Assembly (NCBI GenBank): GCA_021797825.1
Contig: JAJZZA010000019.1
Coordinates: 1 to 50,211 of the forward strand
Source of the DNA: Bacillota bacterium
GTDB taxonomy: Bacteria; Bacillota; Sulfobacillia; Sulfobacillales; Sulfobacillaceae
Direction of reading: 5' to 3'
DNA: 50,211 nucleotides
Positions within the stretch are counted from its first letter, which is position 1, and every line of letters begins with the position of its first letter. Below are positions 8,826 through 17,526 of this stretch, piece by piece. The position numbers and the translations under genes were made by a program. Below the pieces are notes generated by a model. That model was not told the DNA's origin, made no database searches, and worked only from the letters and a program-made list of their open reading frames with translations.

Positions 8826-9608
8826 ATGCCTTACGCGCCAGTCAACGGCATCACCCTATATTACGAGGAAGCGGGCCAAGGCGAGCCCTGGCTCTTGTTG
8901 CACGGGGCCACCGGATCAATCGATCAGCCCAGCAGCGGATGGGCGGCGTCCATGCCCGCGTTTGCCCGAGAGTACCGCGCCATCGCCATCGAGCATCGCG
9001 GCCATGGACGCTCCACCCAGATTGGCTCGGACCTATCGTATGACCTGATCGCGGAGGATTTGGCCGCGTTTATCGACCTCATGAACCTAGGCCCGGTCCA
9101 TATCGCCGGGGTTAGCGACGGGGCCATTGTCGCCCTGCACTTGGGAATGTATCAGCCTCATCGCGTCAAGACGCTGGTCTGCGTCGGCGCCAACTTCTAT
9201 AACGACGACATGGTCCGCGAAGCCAACCGCTTCGCCGACGTCCAAAAACTGGAGCAGGAGCATCCCGAGTGGATCGCCCGGCTCTCCCGGCTCCACGACC
9301 GCAACAAAGCCCCCGGCTGGTGGCGCCGGCTTTACCAGCAAGTCGCCGCCAATCTTGCCGTGAACCCGTGCTACGGCGTCGAGGACTTGCATCGCATCAA
9401 GGCTCCCACCTTGCTGGTGGCCGGGGAAAATGACTTATGGGGCAACCTTGCGCAAATGGTGGCGATGCGGCGCCATATCGAGCGGGCGGAGATGCTGATC
9501 GTTAACAATGGGGGGCATGTGGTGCAGTTTACCCATCAAGCGCTGGTTGAACCGGTGGTGCTGGACTTTCTCCGCCGCCACCGTGACCCGGCCGCCACCG
9601 CCATCTGA
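8826..9608 (+). CDS. alpha/beta-hydrolase fold protein
   Basis: This 260-residue protein has the full alpha/beta-hydrolase catalytic set: the oxyanion region LLLHGATG (about 23-30), the nucleophile elbow GVSDG with S97, an acid D203 in GENDLW, and H231 in NNGGH. It resembles 3-oxoadipate enol-lactonase, haloperoxidase and esterase-type hydrolases, but the substrate cannot be inferred. The ATG at 8826 is preferred over 8799 because AAAGGAG at 8811-8817 lies at good spacing and the protein then begins at the usual first strand. No signal peptide is present. It is flanked by polysaccharide genes on the opposite strand and is probably transcribed alone. Confidence 0.88.
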   Translation: MPYAPVNGITLYYEEAGQGEPWLLLHGATGSIDQPSSGWAASMPAFAREYRAIAIEHRGHGRSTQIGSDLSYDLIAEDLAAFIDLMNLGPVHIAGVSDGAIVALHLGMYQPHRVKTLVCVGANFYNDDMVREANRFADVQKLEQEHPEWIARLSRLHDRNKAPGWWRRLYQQVAANLAVNPCYGVEDLHRIKAPTLLVAGENDLWGNLAQMVAMRRHIERAEMLIVNNGGHVVQFTHQALVEPVVLDFLRRHRDPAATAI

Positions 9609-9610
9609 CG

Positions 9611-9634
9611 GCAGACCGGTTCGGCCTGGTCTGC
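9611..9634. terminator. hairpin between convergent genes
   Basis: GCAGACC at 9611-9617 pairs with GGTCTGC at 9628-9634 around a 10-base loop, directly after the hydrolase stop and before the end of the convergent epimerase gene at 9656. There is no T-run on either side, so termination, if any, would be weak or factor-dependent. Confidence 0.4.
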
Positions 9635-9655
9635 AGACGGCGCTGGCGGCACGGA

Positions 9656-10579
9656 TCAGTCCGCGGCGGGATGGCTCCGGAAGTAGGCATAGGTTTCCAA
9701 AATCCCTGCGGTCAGGGGAATCGCGGGGTGAAAGCCCCAGGCGGCGGCCCGGTCCACCGCCATCACGCTGTCGTGGATATCCCCGGGCCGCGTCGGCGCC
9801 GACTCCGCCAGCGCGGCGGGCAAGCCCTCCTGCTCGGCGAACATCTGCCAAAGGCCGCGGATGCTGGTCGCCTGCCCGGTGCCGACGTTAAACGTTCCCC
9901 CCGCGTGTTCCCCCAGCCGGTGCAAAAAGGCCCGCGCCACATCGCGCACCATGATAAAATCGCGGGTTTGGCTGCCATCGCCGTGAATCACCGGCGGTTT
10001 GCCCTGAGCCACCCGCGAACAAAACACCGCCACCACCCCGCCTTCCCCTTCCGACCGCTGGCGGGGACCGTAGACATTGGCCAGCCTTAACACCACCGCG
10101 GTCAAGCCGCGGGTCTCCGCAAAGTGCCGGAGATAGGCTTCCGCAGCCCACTTGGCCAAACCGTAAAACGACTGCGGACCGAGCGCCGCATCTTCTTTCA
10201 GCGGCAGCGCGGGCGTGTCGCCGTAGACCGCCGCCGACGAGGCCAGGCGAAACTCGCGGGCTCCCAGCGCCGCCGCCGCCGCCAGCATTTTCACGGTTCC
10301 GGCCAGATTGACCTCAAAATCGTAGACCGGGTCGGCCTCGCCCGCCGGCACCGACACCTGCGCGGCCAAATGCATCACCGCCTCCACCCGCCCCACCGCC
10401 GACATCCACCCGGCGGGATCGCGCACATCCCCCTCCACCAGGGTGGCCCCTTTAGCGACCTGGCTTCTAAGGCCCGCGCTAAAGTTGTCCAGCACAACCA
10501 CCGAATGTCCCGCCAAAAGCAATGCCTCCGCCACATGCGACCCGATAAACCCCGCACCGCCGGTCACCAGCACCCGCAC
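9656..10579 (-). CDS. NAD-dependent nucleotide-sugar epimerase/dehydratase (GalE-like SDR)
   Basis: This 307-residue extended short-chain dehydrogenase/reductase acts on nucleotide sugars. The NAD-binding TGGAGFIG is at residues 6-13, and the catalytic pair Y139 and K143 lies in FYGLAK, with serines at 114-115. This is the UDP-glucose 4-epimerase pattern, although other epimerases and dehydratases share it. The GTG at 10579 is chosen because GGGAGG lies 7 bases upstream and it leaves a 2-base gap after the upstream GT4 gene. An upstream in-frame extension to 10741 would overlap that gene and lacks homology. It is the last gene of the leftward polysaccharide operon and probably supplies one of its sugar donors. 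Confidence 0.88.
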   Translation of the reverse strand: MRVLVTGGAGFIGSHVAEALLLAGHSVVVLDNFSAGLRSQVAKGATLVEGDVRDPAGWMSAVGRVEAVMHLAAQVSVPAGEADPVYDFEVNLAGTVKMLAAAAALGAREFRLASSAAVYGDTPALPLKEDAALGPQSFYGLAKWAAEAYLRHFAETRGLTAVVLRLANVYGPRQRSEGEGGVVAVFCSRVAQGKPPVIHGDGSQTRDFIMVRDVARAFLHRLGEHAGGTFNVGTGQATSIRGLWQMFAEQEGLPAALAESAPTRPGDIHDSVMAVDRAAAWGFHPAIPLTAGILETYAYFRSHPAAD

Positions 10580-10581
10580 CG

Positions 10582-11736
10582 CTATCCCTCCCGTCCGCCG
10601 CCAGCCAGGCGCCGGTAAAGTGTGACATACTGTTCCGCGACTTTTTCCCAGCTGAAATCTTGAGCCCGGATTTTCCCCCGTGCCGCCATCTTTTGGGCCA
10701 AGGCGGGCGTTTCCAGCACGCGCAAGATAGCCTCCACCCACGCCTCCCCCGACTCGGCATCGACCAATATGGCCGATTCGCGCAGCACTTCCGCCACCGC
10801 CGGGGTATTGCCGGCCACAACCGGCACCCCGGCCGCCAAAGCCTGGGCGGGCGGCAGGCCGAATCCCTCGTAACGGGAGGGAAACACAAACACGTCTGCC
10901 GCGTGATAGAGCGCCACCACTTCCCGGCGGGAGAGAAACGGGGTCAGGATGGCGCGGTCGCCGATGCCGGCGCTGGCCGCCGCCCGCAGCACCTCCGCTC
11001 GCCCCGCCGCTCCCACCAGCACCAATTCCCCGTCCTTAACCCGGTCGAAAACCCGGCGCGCCGCCTCAATCAAGGTGGGGACGTTCTTTCTGGCGTCGTA
11101 TCCGCCCACATACAACAGACGCGGGTGCCGACGCAACCCATTGCGCCGATGCGCCGCCTCCATTAATGCCACATCGACCGGGAGGAAAAAATCCAGGTGC
11201 ACCCCGTTGGGAATAACCGTGACTTTGGACGCCAGACCCGGAAAAAAGTCGGCGATATCGCCGCGTGTCGCCTCCGAAATGGCCACCAGCGCGGTTGCGT
11301 AAGGCAATGTGCGTTTGATTTGGGAAAAATACGCCCGCTCCCGCCAACGGTGCCGATAGGACGGCAACCGCCAGGGGATGAGATCGTGAACCGTCACCAC
11401 GCTGGGGACCGGCAGGCGGCTGGCGGGATGGCTCAGATGGGGAATATGGAGAAGCTCCACCGCGGGTGGCACGCGTTTGACCCCCACCGTTTCCCACCAC
11501 CACTTCCGCCACAGGGAGGGATCCGGGCGCGCCGGCAAGCCCAATCCCGGTTGGTCGGGCAGCAGCGGGCCGTGCCGGCCCATGCCGACCACGGACACCC
11601 CTTGGCGATTAAGTCCCCACACCAGACCTTCAATGTACTCTTCGGTTCCGGTGCGGAGTTCCGCCAGCCCGGACACGTCCATGGCAATTTTCATCCCGTC
11701 AGAATGAGGCCCCTTCTTGGGATTTTGACTCATCAT
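10582..11736 (-). CDS. glycosyltransferase family 4
   Basis: This GT4 enzyme of up to 384 residues has the GT-B signature in its C-terminal half: LLYVGGYDARKNVPTLIEA, then FPSRYEGFGLPPAQALAAGVPVV containing the EX7E-like donor site. The ATG at 11736 overlaps the stop of the upstream gene as ATGA, suggesting translational coupling. A start at ATG 11694 (MKIAMDVSG) would match the usual GT4 N-terminus better and cannot be excluded. It belongs to the seven-gene leftward polysaccharide operon, and the epimerase gene follows after two bases. Donor and acceptor are unknown. Confidence 0.9.
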   Translation of the reverse strand: MMSQNPKKGPHSDGMKIAMDVSGLAELRTGTEEYIEGLVWGLNRQGVSVVGMGRHGPLLPDQPGLGLPARPDPSLWRKWWWETVGVKRVPPAVELLHIPHLSHPASRLPVPSVVTVHDLIPWRLPSYRHRWRERAYFSQIKRTLPYATALVAISEATRGDIADFFPGLASKVTVIPNGVHLDFFLPVDVALMEAAHRRNGLRRHPRLLYVGGYDARKNVPTLIEAARRVFDRVKDGELVLVGAAGRAEVLRAAASAGIGDRAILTPFLSRREVVALYHAADVFVFPSRYEGFGLPPAQALAAGVPVVAGNTPAVAEVLRESAILVDAESGEAWVEAILRVLETPALAQKMAARGKIRAQDFSWEKVAEQYVTLYRRLAGGGREG

Positions 11737-12836
11737 ACCGTATCGACCGGTTTCCGGCGAGATGTCTCTGCCAGATTCCGCCAGCGAGTGCGAAAAACGT
11801 CCGGTCGAAACCGCTCGGCGTTGCGCCGCAGAACCGCCGGATCCCAGGCTACGCGTTCGGTCCGTTCGATGGCGTCAATCAGCCCTTCGGGGGTTTGCTC
11901 GTCGAACAGCACGCCCGTCTCGTTGGGAATCACCGAATCCAGCACCCCGCCCCGGCCAAACGCCACCACCGGCAGTCCGCTGGCCTGTGCTTCCACCGGC
12001 GCAATGCCGAAGTCCTCTTCCCCCGGGAAGAGGAGCGCCCGCGCGCCGCACAGCAGCTCCCTGGCGGTACCGTCATCGACCCGCCCCAGAAACTCCACGG
12101 TCGGACCGGCCGCCGCCCGCAAGCGATCTTTTTCCGGACCGTCCCCGGCTACCAGCAGGCGGGCTTTAAGCCGATTGGCCGCCGCCACCGCCAGATCGAT
12201 GCGCTTATAAGCCACCAAGCGGGACAGCACCAAGTAATACCGCCCAGGCTGCTCGGCCAAAACAAACCGATCGACGTCGACGGGAGGATGGATGACCACG
12301 CTTTCCCGTCGATAGTGTTTTTGGATGCGGCGCTGCACGGTGCTGGAATTGGCCACAAAGTCATCCACCCGGTCGGCGCCGAGGCGGTCCCACATCCGCA
12401 GGTAATGAAACACCGGTCCCATGACCACCCGCTCCAGGCGGTTGGCTTCCCGATTGCGGTACTGATGGTACATATCCCAGGCATAGCGCATCGGCGTGTG
12501 CACATAGGCGATGTGCCGGGTCTCGGCCCGCGTAATCACCCCCTTGGCGACGGCGGCCGACGAAGAGATCACCAAGTCATAGGCCGAAAGATCAAATTGT
12601 TCGAAGCCATAGGCCAAAAGCGGCAGATAACGGTTGTACCACCGGGTCGCCCGCGGCAGGTGCTGAACAAACGTGGGGATAATGGTCCGCGTACGCAAAA
12701 AGGGAGACAGCCGGGCGTAATCGACAACGCCGGTATAAATGGGGGCTTCGGGATAGAGTCGCGCCAGCTCCTCCAGCACGCGCTCGGCCCCCCCCATGGT
12801 CACCAGCCAATCATGCACCAGCGCGACGCGTGTCAA
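11733..12836 (-). CDS. glycosyltransferase family 4 (WbaZ/mannosyltransferase-like)
   Basis: This 367-residue protein begins MTRVALVHDWLVTMGGAERVLEE, the typical start of mannosyltransferase-like GT4 enzymes in O-antigen and capsule clusters. The donor domain contains YYLVLSRLVAYKRIDLAV, VAGDGPEKDRL and FPGEEDFGIAPVEAQASGLPVVAFGRGG. It starts at TTG 12836, whose TTGA overlaps the stop of the Wzy-type gene by four bases, and it ends with a four-base ATGA overlap into the next GT4. This arrangement ties expression to the polysaccharide operon. A preference for mannose is only an analogy with WbaZ. Confidence 0.9.
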   Translation of the reverse strand: MTRVALVHDWLVTMGGAERVLEELARLYPEAPIYTGVVDYARLSPFLRTRTIIPTFVQHLPRATRWYNRYLPLLAYGFEQFDLSAYDLVISSSAAVAKGVITRAETRHIAYVHTPMRYAWDMYHQYRNREANRLERVVMGPVFHYLRMWDRLGADRVDDFVANSSTVQRRIQKHYRRESVVIHPPVDVDRFVLAEQPGRYYLVLSRLVAYKRIDLAVAAANRLKARLLVAGDGPEKDRLRAAAGPTVEFLGRVDDGTARELLCGARALLFPGEEDFGIAPVEAQASGLPVVAFGRGGVLDSVIPNETGVLFDEQTPEGLIDAIERTERVAWDPAVLRRNAERFRPDVFRTRWRNLAETSRRKPVDTV

Positions 12837-14302
12837 TGTCCCCGCCGCCGGTTCGCCACCCGATCCGACAACACCCAGAGGATGGCCATGGCCATCAACA
12901 GGGGCACGATTACCCCGTGATCAATCATAAAGTCCACCCAGTTGTGCATGATAAACGAGACGACGGTGCCAAACGCACCCAGTCCCAGCGCATACCAAAA
13001 CCGCGGCCAGGTGCGCGCCCGTCGCCGCATGGCTCCGATCGCCGTGCTAAGCCAGGTCCATTGCAGCCAGAGCGCCGCCACAATCCCGCCCACGCCCAAA
13101 TCCGCCCCCCACTCGAAATACAGATTGTGCGCCATCGGGGGTACCAGCGCCAGGCCTTTGGGGGGATGGGTGGCGATGTAGCGGTGAAACCCGCCTAAGC
13201 CGACACCGAGCCAAGGATGCGAAACCATCGCCGCGATGGCGGATTTCCAGATAATCAGCCGCTGCGCGGTGTTGAAATGCCCGTTGGGATTAAACACCGC
13301 GGTCACGCTGGAGCGAAGCCGCGCTCCGGTGGTTTGGTACGAGACCGCGGTGATGGCGTGTCCGGTCAAGTTGACCTTGCCCAGCAAATAGACGACGACA
13401 AACATGGCGACCGGCACCGCGATGCCGGCCAGCAGGTAGCGCCAGCCGATTTGTTTCCATCCGCCGAGGCTTAAAGCCAAGACACCCATAAAAAACACCG
13501 CCCCGGCGTCCGCCACCCAAGCTCCCCGGGAAAACGAGACCATGACGCCCAGCGCGTCCACCGCTAAGAGAGCCCACAGCAGCCACGAACGCCGGGCCCA
13601 CTCCGGTCCGGCCCAGACCAAGGCCAGCAGTAGGGGAAAGGTGTCGCCGACAAAGCCCCCAAACGCGTTGGGCTGGCCAAACCAGGCATCGGCCCGGATG
13701 TGATAGGTGTCGATAATGTTGGCCGCCGGACCGATTTGAAAAAGAAATTGCCAGGTCCCATAGAGAGCAACGGCGGCGACGGTAACAAACAGGCTCAGCA
13801 GGATGAGCCGCCAGGCCCGCTCGTCCCAGCCGGCGTCATGGGCGACGGCGACAATCACCAGGAAAAATTCCACATACTCCAGAATCTTGACCACCGTGGT
13901 GACATGGCTAATGGACACTGCCAGCGACAACACCGCGAGCCCGAACAAGAGCACCAAGGGCCCCCGAAACGGCTTCGCCAAAAATCCGGAAATCATGTTG
14001 GTGCGCTCCGCGCGGAATTTGCGGATGAGGCCCGCCATCGCCATCAACGCCACCACGTCCGACAGCTCGAAGTGATGGCCGTGAAAGGTCACCCCGATCG
14101 GGAACGCCGCCAGCACGATGTACATTGAAAGCACGGCGGGCAGTGACACCAAAGACATCCAAAGGCTGCCAACCGCCACCAGGGCGGCGGCCAACGGTCC
14201 CCAAACCAACGCCGCCGCGGCTCCGGCCCCGGTGAGCGCCACCGGCAGCACGCCGGCGCGGGGAGTCGCTCCCCGCACGGGACTGTGAGACCTTGAATTC
14301 AT
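12833..14302 (-). CDS. O-antigen ligase/polymerase-type membrane protein (Wzy-like)
   Basis: This 489-residue protein has about ten to twelve hydrophobic segments and a large loop near residues 330-410 that ends in the block AHNLYFEWGADLGVGG. That His-Asn block before a helix pair is typical of the Wzy_C (O-antigen ligase) family, which polymerises or ligates undecaprenyl-linked repeat units outside the membrane. The ATG at 14302 follows ACGGAGGAGTG at good spacing and lies 5 bases after the upstream stop, so the longer frame to 14365 is discarded. In this operon it is the only polymerase candidate, so it likely acts with the flippase encoded at 22541-23824. Confidence 0.85.
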   Translation of the reverse strand: MNSRSHSPVRGATPRAGVLPVALTGAGAAAALVWGPLAAALVAVGSLWMSLVSLPAVLSMYIVLAAFPIGVTFHGHHFELSDVVALMAMAGLIRKFRAERTNMISGFLAKPFRGPLVLLFGLAVLSLAVSISHVTTVVKILEYVEFFLVIVAVAHDAGWDERAWRLILLSLFVTVAAVALYGTWQFLFQIGPAANIIDTYHIRADAWFGQPNAFGGFVGDTFPLLLALVWAGPEWARRSWLLWALLAVDALGVMVSFSRGAWVADAGAVFFMGVLALSLGGWKQIGWRYLLAGIAVPVAMFVVVYLLGKVNLTGHAITAVSYQTTGARLRSSVTAVFNPNGHFNTAQRLIIWKSAIAAMVSHPWLGVGLGGFHRYIATHPPKGLALVPPMAHNLYFEWGADLGVGGIVAALWLQWTWLSTAIGAMRRRARTWPRFWYALGLGAFGTVVSFIMHNWVDFMIDHGVIVPLLMAMAILWVLSDRVANRRRGH

Positions 14303-14307
14303 GGGAA

Positions 14308-15408
14308 TCACTCCTCCGTTAGTTCGCCAAATAGGGAACGGGTCATTTTGGCCGCGTTGTCCCAAGTATACTCTTTCGCCCGCAGAAACCCTGCCGCAAT
14401 CTGCTCCTCGCGGCGGGAGCCACCCGTCAAGATCAGGCCGAGTCCGTCCGCGATCGATTCAGGATCTTCCGGATCGACCCAAACCGCCACGCCACGCGAG
14501 ACCTCCGCCAGCGCCCCCCGCGCCGAGCAGACCACCGGCGCCCCGGCCGCCATGGCCTCCACCACCGGCAATCCAAACCCTTCATAAAGACTGGGGTAGA
14601 CCACCGCCACACAGTGCCGGTACAACGTAGCCAACCGATCATCCGACACATATTGCAGAAAATGCACGTGATCGGCCACGCCCCGCCGCCCGGGCTCAGC
14701 CAAAATCTCCTGGTAGAGCCAGCCCGGCCCTCCGGCAATCAGCAGATCGGGCAGCTCATCTCCCAACCGGTCGCGGAGAACGGCATAAGCCGCAATCAAC
14801 CGGGAGAAGTTTTTTCGCGGCTCAATGGTCCCTACTGCCAGGAAATAGGGCCGGGGGTGCCCAGAGACGGCGTCGGCCCGGCCGAGCGGGCGCACCCCGT
14901 GCGGGATCACGCGAATCTTAGCGGGATCGCCTCCCAGAATCGCCAGCACATCCTCCCGGGTGGCTTGGCTCGGCACGATGATGCGATCCACCCGGGCGGC
15001 GGAGCGCCGCATCAATTCACGCTTGACCCGACCCATCGCCGCCGGAAAGAGTTCGGGGTAGCGAAACGCCACCAGATCGTGGATGGTCATCACGGTGCGC
15101 GGCATCCGGCGCAGCACGGGGATTTGGTAATCCGGAAAGTGGATGACGTCAAACCGCTCCCGGCGCGCGAGCGAAGGCAGCGCCAACTGTTCAAAAATCA
15201 ACCGCGCACCGCTTCCCGCAACCGGCCAGCGCACCGTCACCGCCTGCACCCCGGACCAAGTCCAGCCGGGGGCCAGGTAGGCCCGCACCGTGTCGTCCGC
15301 GCCAAACCGGGCGGTGTACGCCTCGTACAACCGGCGCATATACTGGCCAATGCCCCGCGCTTGGCCATTATAAAGCAAGCCATCCACCAAGACCCGCAGC
15401 GATCTCAC
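14308..15408 (-). CDS. glycosyltransferase family 4
   Basis: This 366-residue GT4 protein begins with RSLRVLVDGLLYNGQARGIG, where the Gly-rich loop is usual for this subgroup. The donor half shows FLAVGTIEPRKNFSRLI and YPSLYEGFGLPVVEAMAAGAPVV. The GTG at 15408 overlaps the upstream TGA as GTGA and is preceded by AAAGGGG. The frame is open much further upstream (to 15675), but that part is the antisense-like reading of the GT2 gene. It is the third gene of the polysaccharide operon and is followed after 5 bases by the Wzy-type gene. Confidence 0.9.
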   Translation of the reverse strand: MRSLRVLVDGLLYNGQARGIGQYMRRLYEAYTARFGADDTVRAYLAPGWTWSGVQAVTVRWPVAGSGARLIFEQLALPSLARRERFDVIHFPDYQIPVLRRMPRTVMTIHDLVAFRYPELFPAAMGRVKRELMRRSAARVDRIIVPSQATREDVLAILGGDPAKIRVIPHGVRPLGRADAVSGHPRPYFLAVGTIEPRKNFSRLIAAYAVLRDRLGDELPDLLIAGGPGWLYQEILAEPGRRGVADHVHFLQYVSDDRLATLYRHCVAVVYPSLYEGFGLPVVEAMAAGAPVVCSARGALAEVSRGVAVWVDPEDPESIADGLGLILTGGSRREEQIAAGFLRAKEYTWDNAAKMTRSLFGELTEE

Positions 15409-16292
15409 CGCCCCTTTGCCGAATTGCTTTCCCGGTGTTGCCGCCGGGCCGCGCGCACGGCCTGAAAAAACACCCGATGGCGCCGGTAAAACTTGCCCGA
15501 CACCCACGCCGCCTTGAGCACGCGCGAACCGTACAGGCGAAGCAGCCATAGCAGACGATGCCCCGCCGTCAAATCGAAAAACGCCAAGCGGGCATCGTTC
15601 ATCATTAAATCCTCCGCCACCGCAATTGACTTGTCCCGCGTTCCGCCGGATGGCGCCCCCAGGTGATATAACCACGCGCCCGGCGCGAAACGCAAGCGGT
15701 ACCCCGCGTGGCGCATCCGCAGCGAGACATCGGTATCCTCGCGAAAGGCGGAATGGGTAAACCGCTCGTCAAACCCGCCAATGGCCAGCAGCGCGGATTT
15801 GTGAAACGACATGTTGCACCCGCGCACACTCCAGGCTTCCCCGCCCCATCCGCTGCCAAAGCCCGGTTCGCGCGATCCCAAAAGACCCATCCAGCCGATG
15901 GCGCGCGCAACCGTTTTGGGCGGACGGTCCGGTTCCAGCACGCGCCCGGCTACCCCGCCGACGCCCGCTTCCCCCAGCGCCCGCACATGCTGGGACAAGA
16001 AATCACGGGCCGGCACGCGGACATCGTCGTCGACAAACAGCACGATCTCGCCCCGGGCTTCCCGAATCCCGCGGTTGCGGGCGGCGGTGAGGCTTGCCAC
16101 CGGCTGGCGAATCCAACGGATGGCCCCCTCCCGCTGCCACCTCTCAAGTTGGCTGGCCGTCGCCTCCTCGTGCCCGTCCGATTGATCCACCACCAGGATT
16201 TCGTATGCGGGGTAATCCCAGTCGAACATGTCCCCCAGCGCATCAATTAACAACTGCTCCCGGTTATAGGTCGCCACCACCACCGAGACCAT
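15405..16292 (-). CDS. glycosyltransferase family 2 (GT-A fold)
   Basis: This 295-residue inverting GT2 enzyme begins MVSVVVATYNREQLLIDAL and carries the metal/nucleotide site VLFVDDDVRVP (DxD type) near residue 100. The later block FDERFTHSAFREDTDVSLRMRHAG contains the ED motif that usually holds the catalytic base. The C-terminal region is basic and may contact the membrane. ATG 16292 is chosen because the N-terminus then aligns with the family and the upstream gene ends 11 bases earlier. The frame is open to 16904 but that extension overlaps the other GT2 gene. Donor and acceptor sugars are unknown. Confidence 0.9.
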   Translation of the reverse strand: MVSVVVATYNREQLLIDALGDMFDWDYPAYEILVVDQSDGHEEATASQLERWQREGAIRWIRQPVASLTAARNRGIREARGEIVLFVDDDVRVPARDFLSQHVRALGEAGVGGVAGRVLEPDRPPKTVARAIGWMGLLGSREPGFGSGWGGEAWSVRGCNMSFHKSALLAIGGFDERFTHSAFREDTDVSLRMRHAGYRLRFAPGAWLYHLGAPSGGTRDKSIAVAEDLMMNDARLAFFDLTAGHRLLWLLRLYGSRVLKAAWVSGKFYRRHRVFFQAVRAARRQHRESNSAKGR

Positions 16293-16303
16293 GGCGTCAC
16301 CCA

Positions 16304-17197
16304 CTAGATAATGCCCTCCCGCCGATGGCGCCAGCGAAAGCGCACCGCCCGCCAAAAGGCCCCGGGATGATGCGCCGCCGCCCAACCGGCGGACAGCCCG
16401 TCTCGCCAGCTGCGCGTCCGCCAGGCGCTCCACAATGCGTCCAGCGTGGCGCGGCCATGGTAAAGCCGCTGATCGCCCGCCGTCAGGCCCAGGCGCGGAA
16501 ACCACTGCCGCACCACGTACTCCTCGCTTTTCCTCATCGTCTCGCGGGCATGGTGCGAGCCGGCCGGATGATCGCGCCAGGTGACCAACGGTTCCTCGAC
16601 ATAACTGCCGCGGCCGCCGTGCGCCGTCAGCGCCAGCCACAAGACCCAGTCGTCCGCTCCCGGCCACGGCAAATCGGCCACCAAATTCAAGTGCGCCCAG
16701 GCGGATTGGCGGATCAGGGCCTGGCTGGGCGACACGATTTGGTTGGCCACCTTCAAGTCTTCTAGCAAGAGGCTGGGCCGCCGGGATCCATAAAGCGTCT
16801 GTTGGGACCCGCCCGCCAACACCCAAGCATTGGCCACCGCGAAATCCGCTGACCCCCGGATTTCCAGCTCCTGCACCAAACGCCGCAAAAATGCCGGGGC
16901 CCATTGGTCATCCTGATCCAAAAAGGCCAGATAGTCTGCGTGCGGAAAACGCCCCGCTCCGGCCAGACGCGTGGCAAAGACGCCGCAATTGCTCTCCTGC
17001 CGCAGGTAGTCGGCGCCATATTCCCGGACGATCTGCTCCGACCGGTAAGGTTCCGGGGTGCCGTCCTCGATGGCCAGCACCGAAACCGGGCCCCCGTAAT
17101 CCTGTTCCCTGACCGAGCGGAGCGCTTCGCCCACCAAGTCCCGTCCATAGTACAGCGGAATGATCACCGCCACGCTCGGTGCGGGGCTCCGGCTCAT
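16304..17197 (-). CDS. glycosyltransferase family 2, first gene of the polysaccharide operon
   Basis: This 297-residue GT2 protein starts SVAVIIPLYYGRDLVGEALRS and has the nucleotide-sugar site FLDQDDQW near residue 92. Further on, PWPGADDWVLWLAL supplies the ED/DD-like acceptor-side motif. GAGGCGAG upstream of ATG 17197 can act as ribosome binding site. It opens the seven-gene leftward block 17197-9656, in which gaps never exceed 11 bases and three junctions are four-base overlaps. The promoter must lie in the divergent region 17198-17526, but no clear boxes are seen there. Confidence 0.88.
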   Translation of the reverse strand: MSRSPAPSVAVIIPLYYGRDLVGEALRSVREQDYGGPVSVLAIEDGTPEPYRSEQIVREYGADYLRQESNCGVFATRLAGAGRFPHADYLAFLDQDDQWAPAFLRRLVQELEIRGSADFAVANAWVLAGGSQQTLYGSRRPSLLLEDLKVANQIVSPSQALIRQSAWAHLNLVADLPWPGADDWVLWLALTAHGGRGSYVEEPLVTWRDHPAGSHHARETMRKSEEYVVRQWFPRLGLTAGDQRLYHGRATLDALWSAWRTRSWRDGLSAGWAAAHHPGAFWRAVRFRWRHRREGII

Positions 17198-17526
17198 GGA
17201 CTCGCCTCGTTTAAAGACCTCATGCCGGTTAAAACCTCTTCCCTTCGGATCCGGCCCCCTCCGGGCAAGCCCGCGGCGCGCCCGGCCGTGCTGGCGACCC
17301 CTTCGTGCAGGCGGCTCGGGGCCCTCGCCATCGCTGAGGCGCCGCCGTTCGCATCATAACGAGGGCTTCTCATCGAGTCATCGCAACCATGATAGATGGG
17401 CCGGCAGAAAAATTCCACCAAAAAAGCAGGAAATCCGGGGTGTCCCGACTAATTATTGGCTGAATCGACATGAGTTGGCATCTCGCCTCGGGATCTGCGC
17501 TGGTTTCAATTCTAGGAGGAGTTTTC
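17198..17526. other. divergent intergenic region between the polysaccharide operon and the GH18 gene
   Basis: This 329-bp region must carry promoters for both directions. The part near 17385-17470 is visibly richer in A/T than the surroundings, and TAGGAGGAG immediately precedes the GH18 start. No convincing -35/-10 pair, riboswitch or gene was recognised. Confidence 0.45.

Noticed and set aside
11197-12210. 337-residue plus-strand frame
   Set aside because: It is antisense to two clear GT4 genes, His/Arg/Gln-rich, without a start site or motif.
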